Position numbers and translations under genes: made by a program. A stretch of 64,000 bases of DNA from Nonomuraea africana. GTDB lineage: Bacteria > Actinomycetota > Actinomycetes > Streptosporangiales > Streptosporangiaceae. Positions 33,237 through 41,244 of the stretch are shown here, piece by piece. The stretch's first letter is position 1. The number at the start of each line of letters is the position of its first letter. The DNA lies in the NCBI RefSeq assembly GCF_014873535.1, contig NZ_JADBEF010000001.1:2170001-2234000 (forward strand). Direction: 5' to 3'. The notes beneath the pieces are model-generated. The model did no database searches, was not told the origin of the DNA, and worked only from the letters and a program-made list of their open reading frames with translations.

Positions 33237-33570
33237 AGGGGATCCTCCGCTCTGAGGTCCACGACAACAGAGCTGATATTGACGCCGATTGTCAGGATCT
33301 CCTAGATGAGGGGTTGATTGTTACCGGAAATTGACCGATAGCGATTTTCTCCCGCCGTTGGACGGCGGAGCCTGGCGAGATCGCCCGGTGGCGGCGAGTG
33401 CGGGGAGGCGGGGCTGTCCCCGCGCTCGCCGGCGCCCGAGGCCCTGTCCTGCGGCGCGGGCAGGGCGCGGACCTGTGGTGGCGGACCACGCGATGAGACG
33501 ATGGAGGATGTCGCGGCCTCGCGGCCGAGGTGCCGAGGGGGACCTGCCGGGGGCCGCGGAGGGAGCGCGC
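33237..33570. other. 334-bp divergent promoter region
   Basis: The 90 bp next to the protease (33240-33345) are AT-rich for this genome, with CTAG near 33302 and TTGACC near 33328, and probably hold promoters. From 33346 to 33570 the DNA is GC-rich and open in frame with the next gene (a Pro/Arg-rich reading), but the ribosome site at 33558-33564 argues that translation starts at 33571. Confidence 0.4.
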
Positions 33571-35643
33571 GTGGTCGACCCGTTCGGTCATCACCCCGGT
33601 GGGCCTTCCCCGCCCGGCGGTCTGCTCGACATGCTGAACGTCGCGGCCGTGGTGGTGGACACGGGCGGGCGGATCGTGCTGTGGAGCCCGCAGGCCGAGC
33701 AGCTGTTCGGTTACCCCACGCAAGAGGCGCTCGGCCAGTACGCCGGGCGGCTCCTGGTCGATCCCGAGCACCTGACCCTGGTCATGGAGCTGTTCGAGGA
33801 GGTGATGGAGACCGGCAGGCCGTGGGTCGGCGTCTTCCCCGTCCGGGTCAAGGACGGCTCGATCCGGCAGGTCGAGTTCCGCAACATGCGGCTGCAGGAT
33901 GACCGGCACAACCTCTACGCGCTCGCGATCGCCACCGATCAGGCCACCGTACGCCAGGTGGAGACCGACCTGGCGCTGTCGGACAAGCTGATCGACCAGT
34001 CGCCGATCGGGCTGGCGATCCTGGACACCGACCTGCGCTACGTCACGGTCAACCCGGCCCTGGAGCGCATCAACGGCCGGCCCGCCGCCGAGCACACGGG
34101 ACGCACCGTGCACGAGGTCCTGACCTTCGTGGACGCCGCCGCCGTCGAGGCCGCGATGCGCCAGGTCCTGGCCACCGGTGTGCCGCTGATCGACCTGCAC
34201 GAGGTCGACCTGCCGAGCGGGCAGCACGCCTGGTCGACGTCCTACTACCGGCTGGAGGACACCGCGGGCCACGTCCTGGGCGTGGCGGTCTCCGTGGTGG
34301 ACGTCACCGAACGGCACAAGGCGGCCGTCGAGGCCGCGGTCGCCCGCCGCAGGCTGGCCATGGTCGCCGAGGCCACCGTCCGCGTCGGCACCACGCTGGA
34401 CCTGCAGCGGACCGCCCGCGAGCTGGCCGAGGTGGTCGTGCCCGACCTCGCCGACTTGGCCACGGTGGACGTGCTCGAGGAGATCCTGACCGACCGGCGG
34501 GCCGAGTCCCAGGACGACGGCCTCGCGCGGTTCCGCGCGCTGGCGGTGGTGTCGGCCTACCCCACCGAGGCCATCGGCGCCGCCGACCCCGTCGACGAGG
34601 TGGTGACGTACGACGCCGACCGGCTGGCCGCGCGGTGCGTGACGTCGGCCGCCCCGATCCTGGTGCCGCGCGTGGAGCCCTCGGCCCTGCACCGCATCGC
34701 CAGGGACGCCGCCGCCGCCGTCCACCTATCCGGCGCGGGCGTCCACTCCTATCTCGCGGTGCCGCTGATCGCCCGCGGCGAGGTCCTCGGCGTGCTGTGC
34801 ATGGTACGGGCGCGCAACCAGACCCCGTTCGACCAGGAAGACCTCGTGCTGGCCACCGAGCTGGCGTCGCGGGCGGCGGTGTGCATCGACAACGCCCGCC
34901 TGTACCGCAACGAGCGGAACACCGTGCTCACCCTCCAGCGCAGTCTGCTGCCCCAGCCGCCGCCGCACCGGCCGGGGTTGAAGATCGCCTATCGCTACCT
35001 GCCCGCCGGAGCGGGGAACGAGGTCGGCGGGGACTGGTTCGACGTCATCCCGCTGGCCGAGGGGAAGACGGCGCTGGTCGTGGGCGACGTGATGGGCAGC
35101 GGCATCGCCGCGGCCACCACCATGGGGCAGCTGCGCACGGCGACCTCCACGCTGGCCGCGCTCGACCTCGACCCGGCCGAGGTACTGCGCCACCTCGACG
35201 ACATCGCGGCCGGACTGAGCCGTCCCTTCGTCACCTGCGTCTACGCCGTCTGCGACCCGGCCCATGGCCGGTGCCGCGTCTCCACGGCCGGTCACCTGCC
35301 GCCGGTGCTCGTCCCCGCCGAGGGCGCGCCCGAACTCGTCGCCATCCCGCCCGGCGCGCCGCTGGGAGTGGGCGGGGTCGACTTCACCACGGTCACGCTC
35401 CCGCTGGCCCCCGGCAGCCTGCTGGTCCTCTACACCGACGGCCTGGTCGAGACCAGGGACGAGCCCATCGACCAGCGCCTGGAGACCCTCTGCCGGCTGC
35501 TGGACGGCCCCCGCCGCCCGCCGGAGGAGACCTGCGAGGCGCTGCTCCGCGCGCTGCGCCCGCCCGACGACAGGGACGACGTGGTCCTCCTCGTCGCCCA
35601 CATCCGTCCCGGCCCAGCGGAGGGACGGCCGGCGACCGGGTGA
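33571..35643 (+). CDS. PAS-PAS-GAF-PP2C (SpoIIE/RsbU-type) protein phosphatase
   Basis: A 690-residue sensor phosphatase. PAS 1 at about 20-120 (LNVAAVVVDTGGRIVLWSPQAEQLFGY), PAS 2 at about 145-255 (SPIGLAILDTDLRYVTVNPALERING), GAF at about 275-455 (HSYLAVPLIARGEVLGVL), and SpoIIE-type PP2C at about 465-685 with metal ligands in GGDWFDVIPL and LVVGDVMGSG, then LYTDGLVETRD and RDDVVLLVAHI. It dephosphorylates anti-sigma-factor antagonists in partner-switching control of stress sigma factors. GAGGGA sits 6 bp before GTG 33571. There is no HATPase domain in this copy, unlike many actinomycete relatives. No anti-sigma or antagonist gene adjoins it, so partners act in trans. Confidence 0.92.
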   Translation: MVDPFGHHPGGPSPPGGLLDMLNVAAVVVDTGGRIVLWSPQAEQLFGYPTQEALGQYAGRLLVDPEHLTLVMELFEEVMETGRPWVGVFPVRVKDGSIRQVEFRNMRLQDDRHNLYALAIATDQATVRQVETDLALSDKLIDQSPIGLAILDTDLRYVTVNPALERINGRPAAEHTGRTVHEVLTFVDAAAVEAAMRQVLATGVPLIDLHEVDLPSGQHAWSTSYYRLEDTAGHVLGVAVSVVDVTERHKAAVEAAVARRRLAMVAEATVRVGTTLDLQRTARELAEVVVPDLADLATVDVLEEILTDRRAESQDDGLARFRALAVVSAYPTEAIGAADPVDEVVTYDADRLAARCVTSAAPILVPRVEPSALHRIARDAAAAVHLSGAGVHSYLAVPLIARGEVLGVLCMVRARNQTPFDQEDLVLATELASRAAVCIDNARLYRNERNTVLTLQRSLLPQPPPHRPGLKIAYRYLPAGAGNEVGGDWFDVIPLAEGKTALVVGDVMGSGIAAATTMGQLRTATSTLAALDLDPAEVLRHLDDIAAGLSRPFVTCVYAVCDPAHGRCRVSTAGHLPPVLVPAEGAPELVAIPPGAPLGVGGVDFTTVTLPLAPGSLLVLYTDGLVETRDEPIDQRLETLCRLLDGPRRPPEETCEALLRALRPPDDRDDVVLLVAHIRPGPAEGRPATG

Positions 35644-35693
35644 TCTCACCAGCCACCCCCGGCACCCCCCCGGCGGGACGGCGCCCACCCGTC

Positions 35694-35738
35694 CTCGCGA
35701 CACCCGCCCTCGCGACGCGTCGCCTCGCGACTCCTTGC
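35694..35738. repeat. Three 15-bp direct repeats starting CTCGCGAC
   Basis: CTCGCGAC begins at 35694, 35709 and 35724, an exact 15-bp period, within the 235-bp gap between convergent genes. A second short tandem, TCCGGCTGGYGTCG twice, follows near 35814-35841. No gene is seen in this gap. Confidence 0.55.
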
Positions 35739-35878
35739 CCAGTGACTCACGACCTCGCGCGCCCGGCGTTGCCCACTCGGGGGCGTCCGCCCGGGTCGTT
35801 CTCCAGGGGGTGGTCCGGCTGGTGTCGTCCGGCTGGCGTCGCCGTCCGAGATGGCTTGCAAGGTGGGAGGCTCGGGCC

Positions 35879-36511
35879 TCAGCGGTCGCCGTCGCCCTCG
35901 GGGGCAGCGGCGTAGCGAACCAGGAGGTTGTCCGAGCCCCCGAAGGAGCGGGTGCCGATCAGGCGCAGCCGTGGCGTCCCGCCGTCGGTGAACACCGGCG
36001 TGCCGCCGCCCAGGACGACCGGGCCGATCATCAGGTGCAGCTCGTCGACCAGCCCGGCGGCCAGCAGGTCGTTCCACAGGATGTGGCTGCCGAAGACCAC
36101 GATGTCGCCGCCGTCCCCGCCCTTCAGCTCGGCGATCCGCTCGTGCGCCTCGGCGCGGCGGACGATGCGGGTGGTCGCGGTCCACGGCGCGGTGTCGCCG
36201 GGGGTCAGGCTGTCGGAGACGACGACCTTCTCGATCGCGTTGTTGAGCCGCGAGATCTCCTGGATGACGGCCCTCTCCCGCGGGTCGTCCCTGAACGTGG
36301 CCACGGTCTCGGCGTCGTCGGCCAATGACGGCCAGAAGGCCTTGAACCCCTCGTACGAGGCGCGCCCCACCAGTAGCGTGCTCGCGGCCCGCAGCCGCTC
36401 GGCGTTGTAGGCGTCGAAGGCGGCGTCCATGGGCAGGGCCATCACGTCGCCGCCCTTCCCCTCGAAGTAGCCGTCCAGCGAGACGATGTTGGTGACGATC
36501 AGCTTGCGCAT
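35879..36511 (-). CDS. Dihydrofolate reductase family protein (RibD C-terminal-like)
   Basis: A 210-residue protein starting MRKLIVTNIVSLDGYFEG, the DHFR-like fold opening, with LLVGRASYEGF (NADPH site), VVVSDSLTPGD and ELKGGDGGDIVVFGSH. Members reduce pteridine- or riboflavin-like substrates with NADPH; few have known roles. AGGAG is 5 bp before ATG 36511. It lies 58 bp after the ECF sigma factor gene on the same strand, and such reductases are often neighbours of SnoaL-fused sigma factors, so the sigma factor may transcribe it. Confidence 0.9.
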   Translation of the reverse strand: MRKLIVTNIVSLDGYFEGKGGDVMALPMDAAFDAYNAERLRAASTLLVGRASYEGFKAFWPSLADDAETVATFRDDPRERAVIQEISRLNNAIEKVVVSDSLTPGDTAPWTATTRIVRRAEAHERIAELKGGDGGDIVVFGSHILWNDLLAAGLVDELHLMIGPVVLGGGTPVFTDGGTPRLRLIGTRSFGGSDNLLVRYAAAPEGDGDR

Positions 36512-36569
36512 CGGAACTCTCCTGTCGTGAGCGTGCTTCACAGGTGGAGAGACACCGGCCGCCGCGGAT

Positions 36570-37619
36570 TCATCGCTCCGGCCCGGATTCGTCGACATTT
36601 TCTTTCGGGAGCTCTCGTGGCAGGCCGAACAGGTGGTGGAGCTCGGGGTCGAGAAAACTGCCCAGCTCGGTGATCCGTCCGGACCTGAGGCTCAGCACCG
36701 TGATCGCCCCGAGCCGGAACCGGCCGTCGTCCGGGTTCTGCGGGTAGCAGGCCAAGGCCGGCTGGCCGTTCGCCCGAACGGGGACCAGCCGCCACGCGGT
36801 GGCGAAGACCCGCTCGGTGAGGAAGCGGGCGACGTCGTCGCGCCCGTCGAACCAGGCGGGCAGCGGCGGCATGGTGAACCGGGCGTCGTCGGCGAGCATG
36901 GCCACGATGGCGTCGACGTCGGCGCGCTCCCACGCGGCCACGAAGGCGTCGACCAGCTCGCGCGCTCCATCGGAGCCGAGGGCGGCCAGCTCCGCCCGCT
37001 GGGTGACGGGCGGCACCCGCCGCTCGACCGCCTTCCTGGCCCGCTGCAGGGCACTGTTCACCGAGGCGGGGGTGGTGTCGAGGAGGCTCGCCACCTCGAC
37101 GGCCGAGTACTCGAGCACCTCCCGCAGGATCAGGACGGCGCGCTGGGTGCCGGGCAGGTGCTGCAGCGCCGCGACGAAGGCCAGCTCCACCCCCTCACGC
37201 CGCAGATAGCTCGCCGCCGGGTCGGGCTCGTCGGCGGGCACGTCGTCGGGCCACGGTTCGAGCCAGACCGGGCCGGTCACCGGCTCGCCGAGATCGGCGG
37301 TGTCGCGCCGCGCGGGGCCGTGGTCGGGCGAGAGCAGCCGCCGGGGCCGCCTGGCGCTCATGCGCAGGCAGGCGTTGGTGGCGATCCGGTACAGCCACGT
37401 GCGCAGCGAGCTGCGTCCTTCGAACCCGGCGAGCCCCCGCCACGCGCTGAGCAGTGACTCCTGGAGGGCGTCCTCGGCGTCGTGCGGCGAGCCGAGCATC
37501 CGGTAGCAGTGCGCGGCCAGCTCCCGCCGATACCCGGCGACCAGCAGGTCGAACGCCGCCGCGTCGCCGCCGCGGGCCAGGGCCAGCAACTCCGCGTCGT
37601 TCGGTCGCGAGGTGTCCAC
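36570..37619 (-). CDS. ECF sigma factor with C-terminal SnoaL-like domain
   Basis: A 349-residue protein. Sigma region 2 at about 20-90 (YRMLGSPHDAEDALQESLLSAWRGL ... SSLRTWLYRIATNACL in part), region 4 at about 150-205 (LPGTQRAVLILREVLEYSAVEVASLLDTTPASVNSALQRARK in part), then an NTF2/SnoaL domain at about 215-335 (ELVDAFVAAWERADVDAIVAMLADDARFTMPPL in part). This layout is that of SigJ/SigG-type ECF groups, where the fused domain replaces a separate anti-sigma factor and may sense a ligand. It is followed by the DHFR-like gene. Confidence 0.93.
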   Translation of the reverse strand: MDTSRPNDAELLALARGGDAAAFDLLVAGYRRELAAHCYRMLGSPHDAEDALQESLLSAWRGLAGFEGRSSLRTWLYRIATNACLRMSARRPRRLLSPDHGPARRDTADLGEPVTGPVWLEPWPDDVPADEPDPAASYLRREGVELAFVAALQHLPGTQRAVLILREVLEYSAVEVASLLDTTPASVNSALQRARKAVERRVPPVTQRAELAALGSDGARELVDAFVAAWERADVDAIVAMLADDARFTMPPLPAWFDGRDDVARFLTERVFATAWRLVPVRANGQPALACYPQNPDDGRFRLGAITVLSLRSGRITELGSFLDPELHHLFGLPRELPKENVDESGPER

Positions 37620-37691
37620 CGGCCGAGCCTACTCGCCGGGGCCCGCTCCACGTTCGCGCATTCAGGTGGCCGTCGAGGGTAGGGGAAGCGT

Positions 37692-37841
37692 ATGACAAAG
37701 ATCATTGATCGGGTGCGCGCTTACCTGCGCAGCCCGCAGGGAAAACAGCAGATGGACAAGGCCAAGCGGATGGCCCGCGATCCACACAACCAGGAGAAGG
37801 CACGGCGGTTCTTCGACCGATTCCGCCGCCGACACCACTGA
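37692..37841 (+). CDS. Small basic hypothetical protein (49 residues)
   Basis: ATG 37692 after AGGGGAA encodes MTKIIDRVRAYLRSPQGKQQ and ends FFDRFRRRHH at TGA 37841. It is strongly basic and helical; proteins with the same length and pattern are widespread but unnamed in actinomycetes. Basic charge suggests nucleic-acid or membrane contact. It is divergent from the sigma factor gene across 72 bp. Confidence 0.75.
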   Translation: MTKIIDRVRAYLRSPQGKQQMDKAKRMARDPHNQEKARRFFDRFRRRHH

Positions 37842-37945
37842 ACGTGCCGGGGAAACCGCTGGCGGTCAGACCGTCAGCGCGGGGTGCCGTCCGCCTGCGG
37901 TCCGATCGTCCACGCCGGGGCGCCGTCCGCCGAACGGCCTGATTA

Positions 37946-38173
37946 TCAACGGCGGAGTGCGAACCATGCGCGGGAGGAACGCGGGCCCACAAGCAGCGCG
38001 ACGAGCGCCTGCAGGGCCATGAACACGGCCAGGACGATCGCCACCACCCGGGAGCCACGCCGGCCGCGCCATAGCCCCTGGGCGCTGGCGGCTGCCAGCA
38101 GCAGGACGACGGCGGCGAGCACGACCGCACCGACGACGGGCGCAGGCGGCCTGGACAGATCACGGGAGGACAT
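37946..38173 (-). CDS. Small membrane protein
   Basis: 75 residues from ATG 38173: an N-terminal helix (PVVGAVVLAAVVLLLAAASAQG), a basic turn (WRGRRGSR) and a second helix (VVAIVLAVFMALQALVALLVG). Two-helix hairpin proteins of this kind are common and unnamed. GTG 38197 in frame has a GGGTGGGTG stretch ahead and may be the true start. Function unknown. Confidence 0.55.
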   Translation of the reverse strand: MSSRDLSRPPAPVVGAVVLAAVVLLLAAASAQGLWRGRRGSRVVAIVLAVFMALQALVALLVGPRSSRAWFALRR

Positions 38174-38197
38174 GACGTGACCATACAGACACGACAC

Positions 38198-38565
38198 CCA
38201 CCCGGGTCAGGATCGCAGTCTCTTTGAGGACAGTCTCAGGCTCCCCGGAAACCCTTCCCCAGTCGGCAGGACCGCCTCCCCCCGAACCCCGACCCGTGCG
38301 GCAGGACCGCCTCCGAATTCCCGGAATAGCGCCCTCACCTAGCGGGACAATTGCCCTGAGCGGCGGGGCCGCCCCCGGATTCGGGCGATGCGCGTCGCCA
38401 CTAGGCGGGCCGGTCTCCGTCTCCCCACGACGCACCCGCCACCGGCGGGGGCTGTTTCCTGCTGCTTGCCGCGGGCCTGGCGATGCGCGAATGGTCGGGT
38501 GAGGTCAGCGGGCCGGTTTCGGCCGCGGGGCTTCCGCTCCACCGCCTCGCCGTGCGATGAAGCGA
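38198..38565. other. 368-bp gap with a 16-bp direct repeat
   Basis: No gene is supported. CGGCAGGACCGCCTCC occurs exactly at 38264-38279 and 38299-38314. The rest is GC-rich, without a clear promoter or structured RNA. It lies downstream of the LRR gene and upstream of the small membrane gene. Confidence 0.5.
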
Positions 38566-39681
38566 TCACGCCGTCTGGTGATCAGGAGGTGCTGACGACG
38601 TTCGGTGGACGCTGCGGATCGCGGCGACGTCCGGATGCGGACGAAGCTCCGGCACGGCCGCCGCCAACGCGTTGAGCTCACGTTTCACCCGGGAGGCGAT
38701 GCCACCGCCCAGAACGTACCTGGTCGGGGCCGGCGCCCGCCGGGCGCCGGCGAGCAGGTGCAGCGCGCCCCGGCTGGTGAGGCCGGTGTGGCGCAGATCC
38801 ACGTGGGAGAGTCGGTGCGGGGCATCCGACAGCGCCCGCGCGATCAGGGCCGCCGCCTCCGTGTCGAGGCGGTTGGCCGTCGCGCCGAGGTGCCCCGCCG
38901 CGGGCACACGCCCGAGGTCGAGTGTCTCCACCCCGGCCTGCGCCGCCGCCGTGACCAGTTCGACCAGCGCGGCGGGGCCGATGCCGTTGCTGGCCACCGA
39001 CAGGCGGCGCAGCCGTCCTGGCCGCAGCGCGGCCGCCACGAGCGCCGCCCCGCGATCGCCCAGCCCGGCCGCGGAGACGTAGAGTTCCTCGGTCCCGTCC
39101 CCGGCGATGAGGCGGGCCAGCTGCTCGGCGCCCTCACCGCCGAGCGGGTTGCCACTGAGGAACAGCCGTCCCACCCCTCCGGCGCCCAGCAGGCGGTCCA
39201 CCAGGACGGCGAGCCCCGCCGCGTCCAGGCCGGTCTGGACCAGATCGATGGTGCGCAGCCCCGCGCCGGCGGCCGCCCCGACGATCCGGCCGCCGTCCGG
39301 TCCCAGCGGGTTGCGCTTGAGCCAGAGCCCGCGCACGATGCCGGGAGAGGCGACCAGGCGGTCGGCGATGCGGCACGCGCCTGCCGTGGTGATGGCGTTG
39401 CAGCCCAGGTACAGGGTCGTCGCCCCGGAGCCGATCGCGCCCGCCGCGGCGATCTCGGCTCCCGCGTCGCCGAGTCCGTCGGTGCCGAGCAGCAGGTGGC
39501 GGGCGGGGCCGCCGACCGGCAGGGCGTCGGCGACCAGCCGCATGCCGTACGGCCCGAGCGCCTGCTTGCACAGGTCGAGCCGCCCGTCGGGCATGGCCGT
39601 GCCGGACGCGAAGTCCGTGCGCCGCGTCACCGGCTCGCCGCCGCGCAGCCACGCCAGCAGGTCCTCCAGCGGCGGGGTCAC
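38566..39681 (-). CDS. Leucine-rich repeat protein in the tRNA-like / SDR operon
   Basis: A 371-residue protein. Residues about 35-340 are built of repeats of the ribonuclease-inhibitor LRR type, for example ATTLYLGCNAITTAGACRIAD, GLWLKRNPLGPDGGRIVGAAA, RLFLSGNPLGGEGAEQLARL, RLSVASNGIGPAALVELV, HVDLRHTGLTSRGALHLLAG. Such horseshoes bind proteins or RNA. No signal or membrane segment, so it is cytoplasmic. GTG 39681 overlaps the SDR stop by 4 bp, coupling the two. Together with the two tRNA-like genes upstream it forms a compact unit. Function unknown; a substrate-binding scaffold is likely. Confidence 0.85.
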   Translation of the reverse strand: MTPPLEDLLAWLRGGEPVTRRTDFASGTAMPDGRLDLCKQALGPYGMRLVADALPVGGPARHLLLGTDGLGDAGAEIAAAGAIGSGATTLYLGCNAITTAGACRIADRLVASPGIVRGLWLKRNPLGPDGGRIVGAAAGAGLRTIDLVQTGLDAAGLAVLVDRLLGAGGVGRLFLSGNPLGGEGAEQLARLIAGDGTEELYVSAAGLGDRGAALVAAALRPGRLRRLSVASNGIGPAALVELVTAAAQAGVETLDLGRVPAAGHLGATANRLDTEAAALIARALSDAPHRLSHVDLRHTGLTSRGALHLLAGARRAPAPTRYVLGGGIASRVKRELNALAAAVPELRPHPDVAAIRSVHRTSSAPPDHQTA

Positions 39682-41003
39682 CACGGCGCGACCTCGTAGT
39701 CCTTGAGGAAGACCCCGTGCACCGGCTCTCCCGCTTCGCCGCGCACGATCGGGTCGTAGACGCGGGCGGCGCCGTCGATCACGTCCAGCGGGGTGCGCCG
39801 GTCCAGCCGGTCCCTGACGGGGGCGGGCTGCTCGTCGGTGATCCAGCCGGTGTCCACGCTGCACAGGTGCACGCCCTGCCGCGCGAGGTCGGCGGCGCTG
39901 GTGCGGGTCAGCATGTTCAGGGCCGCCTTGGCCATGTTGGTGTGCGGGTGGCGGCCGGTCTTGTTGGCGACGGCGAACTGGCCCTCCACCGCCGAGACGT
40001 TGACGATGTAGCGCCGCTCGGCGGGCGAGGCCAGCAGGAGCGGCAGCAGGCGGTCGATCAGCAGGAACGGCGCCACCGCGTTGACGAGCTGCGTTTCCAG
40101 CAGCTCCACCGGGTCGACCGCGCCGATCCGCGCCGACCAGGAGTTCGTCGGGGACAGGTCGGGCAGCAACCCCGACACGTCGGGCAGCAACCCTGGCACG
40201 TCGGGCAGCGGCCCCGAGAGGTCAGGCAGCCCCGGCACGTCGGGCAGCGGCCGTGACATGTCTGGCAGCCCCGCGACGGGGCCCGTGACGAGTGCGATGG
40301 CGGCGGCGCGCCGCTCGCCCTCGGCCAGCACGGCGTAGGCCGACGGGGGCCTGCGGATGGTCTGCGCGGCGTTGTTGACCAGGATGTCCAGCGGGTCACC
40401 CGCCTCGAGCAGCCGGTCGGTCAGCGCGATGACCTGACGAGGGTCGCGCAGGTCGACGCCGACGACGCTCAGGCGGCCCGGCCAGTCGCCTGCCTCGGCG
40501 AAGCGGCGGGCGGCGTCGTGGGGGAAGCGCGTGGTGACGGTGACGTGGGCCCCGTCCCGGAGCATCTTGAGCGCGAGCTGATGGCCGATCTTCACACGGC
40601 CGCCGGTGACGAGCGCGCGCCGTCCGGTCAGATCCGTGCGGGCCGTACGGCGAGCGGCGTTGGCCGCCGCGCACGCGGGGCACAGCAGGTGATAGAGCCC
40701 GTGCACCCGGTCGTAGCCGGCCTTGCAGACGTAGCAGGTCCGCGTCTTCCTCAGCCGGAGCTCGGTCGCGGTCTCCGGCGGGCCGACAGGAGCGTCCGCG
40801 ATCCGGTCGCGCGCGCCCATGGCGGTGGCGGCCATGGTCTCGGCGTCGGTCCGCGCGGTGGCCCGCTCGCGCTCCCTGCGGCGGCGGCGCTGGCCGTCGC
40901 GGACCAGGGCGAGGGCGGCGTGTTCGAGGCGGAGGCGGCCGGGATCGTCCAGCGGCAGCTCGCGCGCCTGTCCGAGGTGCCGCAGCACCGCCGAGACGTC
41001 CAC
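39678..41003 (-). CDS. SDR-fold protein with N-terminal zinc ribbon, next to tRNA-like genes
   Basis: A 441-residue protein. Residues 1-60 are helical and very basic (RDGQRRRRRERERATARTD). C90-x2-C93 and C108-x2-C111 (TCYVCKAGY ... LLCPACAAAN) form a zinc ribbon. Then comes a Rossmann domain: ALVTGGRVKIGHQLALKML (NAD(P) loop), LVNNAAQT and VNVSAVEGQ. The active-site Tyr of the usual YxxxK is not present: HTNMAKAALNM has Thr four residues before Lys. A 7-residue repeat (PDVSGLL-type) sits at about residues 244-283. GTG 41003 has GGGAGG 7 bp ahead and lies only 20 bp past a tRNA-like gene. A zinc ribbon plus basic tail point to RNA binding; catalysis may be altered. Confidence 0.82.
   Translation of the reverse strand: MDVSAVLRHLGQARELPLDDPGRLRLEHAALALVRDGQRRRRRERERATARTDAETMAATAMGARDRIADAPVGPPETATELRLRKTRTCYVCKAGYDRVHGLYHLLCPACAAANAARRTARTDLTGRRALVTGGRVKIGHQLALKMLRDGAHVTVTTRFPHDAARRFAEAGDWPGRLSVVGVDLRDPRQVIALTDRLLEAGDPLDILVNNAAQTIRRPPSAYAVLAEGERRAAAIALVTGPVAGLPDMSRPLPDVPGLPDLSGPLPDVPGLLPDVSGLLPDLSPTNSWSARIGAVDPVELLETQLVNAVAPFLLIDRLLPLLLASPAERRYIVNVSAVEGQFAVANKTGRHPHTNMAKAALNMLTRTSAADLARQGVHLCSVDTGWITDEQPAPVRDRLDRRTPLDVIDGAARVYDPIVRGEAGEPVHGVFLKDYEVAPW
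40153..40272. repeat. In-frame minisatellite inside the SDR-like gene
   Basis: Six units beginning at 40153, 40174, 40195, 40216, 40234 and 40255, four of 21 bp and two of 18 bp, each holding a GTCgGGCAGC core. On the coding strand they give repeats of the type GLLPDVS and GLPDMS. All units keep frame. The array lies in the loop after the NNAAQT strand. Confidence 0.75.
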
Positions 41004-41023
41004 GTTCGTCCTCCCTCTGGGGT

Positions 41024-41098
41024 GGAGCCCGGCTGGAGTCGAACCAGCGTCCTCCTCCATGCAATGGAGGCGCGACGGCCACCTGCGCTACGGGCTCC
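41024..41098 (-). tRNA. tRNA-like gene with TGC in the anticodon loop and 8-bp acceptor helix
   Basis: Minus-sense cloverleaf: acceptor GGAGCCCG/CGGGCTCC (8 bp, perfect), T-A at positions 8-9, D stem GCGC/GCGC with a long loop AGGTGGCCGTC, anticodon arm CCTCC-ATTGCAT-GGAGG, 5-nt variable loop AGGAC and T arm GCTGG-TTCGACT-CCAGC. By position the anticodon is TGC (alanine). The D and anticodon stems compete for one C, so base 26 is missing. An 8/5 acceptor/T arrangement is that of selenocysteine tRNA, or of histidine tRNA with G-1. It differs from the ordinary actinobacterial alanine tRNA. It directly precedes the SDR-like gene. Confidence 0.6.
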
Positions 41099-41110
41099 CC
41101 TGCGAAGCGT

Positions 41111-41184
41111 GGGGTCCAGCCGGATTCGAACCGGCGTCCTCCGCCTTAGCTAGGCGGCGCGACGACCGCTGCGCTATGGACCCC
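41111..41184 (-). tRNA. tRNA-like gene with GCT in the anticodon loop and 8-10-bp acceptor helix
   Basis: Minus-sense cloverleaf: acceptor GGGGTCCA/TGGACCCC (8 bp, perfect; two more pairs, GT with AC, extend it to 41109-41186), T-A at positions 8-9, D stem GCGC/GCGC, anticodon arm CCGCC-TAGCTAA-GGCGG, variable loop AGGAC, T arm GCCGG-TTCGAAT-CCGGC. The loop gives GCT (serine) but base 33 is A instead of the universal T, and a serine tRNA needs a long variable arm that is absent. D arm, variable loop and layout match the neighbour 12 bp downstream, so they arose by duplication. It is the first element of the SDR / LRR unit. Confidence 0.6.
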
Positions 41185-41244
41185 ACCCCGGCAATCTACC
41201 GGTGGCGATCACTGGGCCGACACCGGTTTGCACCAGCCCCGCGA

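Noticed and set aside
33331..33570. Extended N-terminus for the PP2C-type phosphatase
   Set aside because: The extra 80 residues are Arg/Pro-rich and unlike any domain; GAGGGA at proper distance before GTG 33571 and the PAS domain soon after favour the later start.
38198..38565. Insertion element or attachment site from the 16-bp direct repeat
   Set aside because: The copies are only 35 bp apart, with no transposase, terminal inverted repeats or integrase.
41111..41184. Ordinary tRNA-Ser(GCT)
   Set aside because: Serine tRNAs need a long variable arm; this has five bases there, A at position 33 and an 8-bp acceptor.
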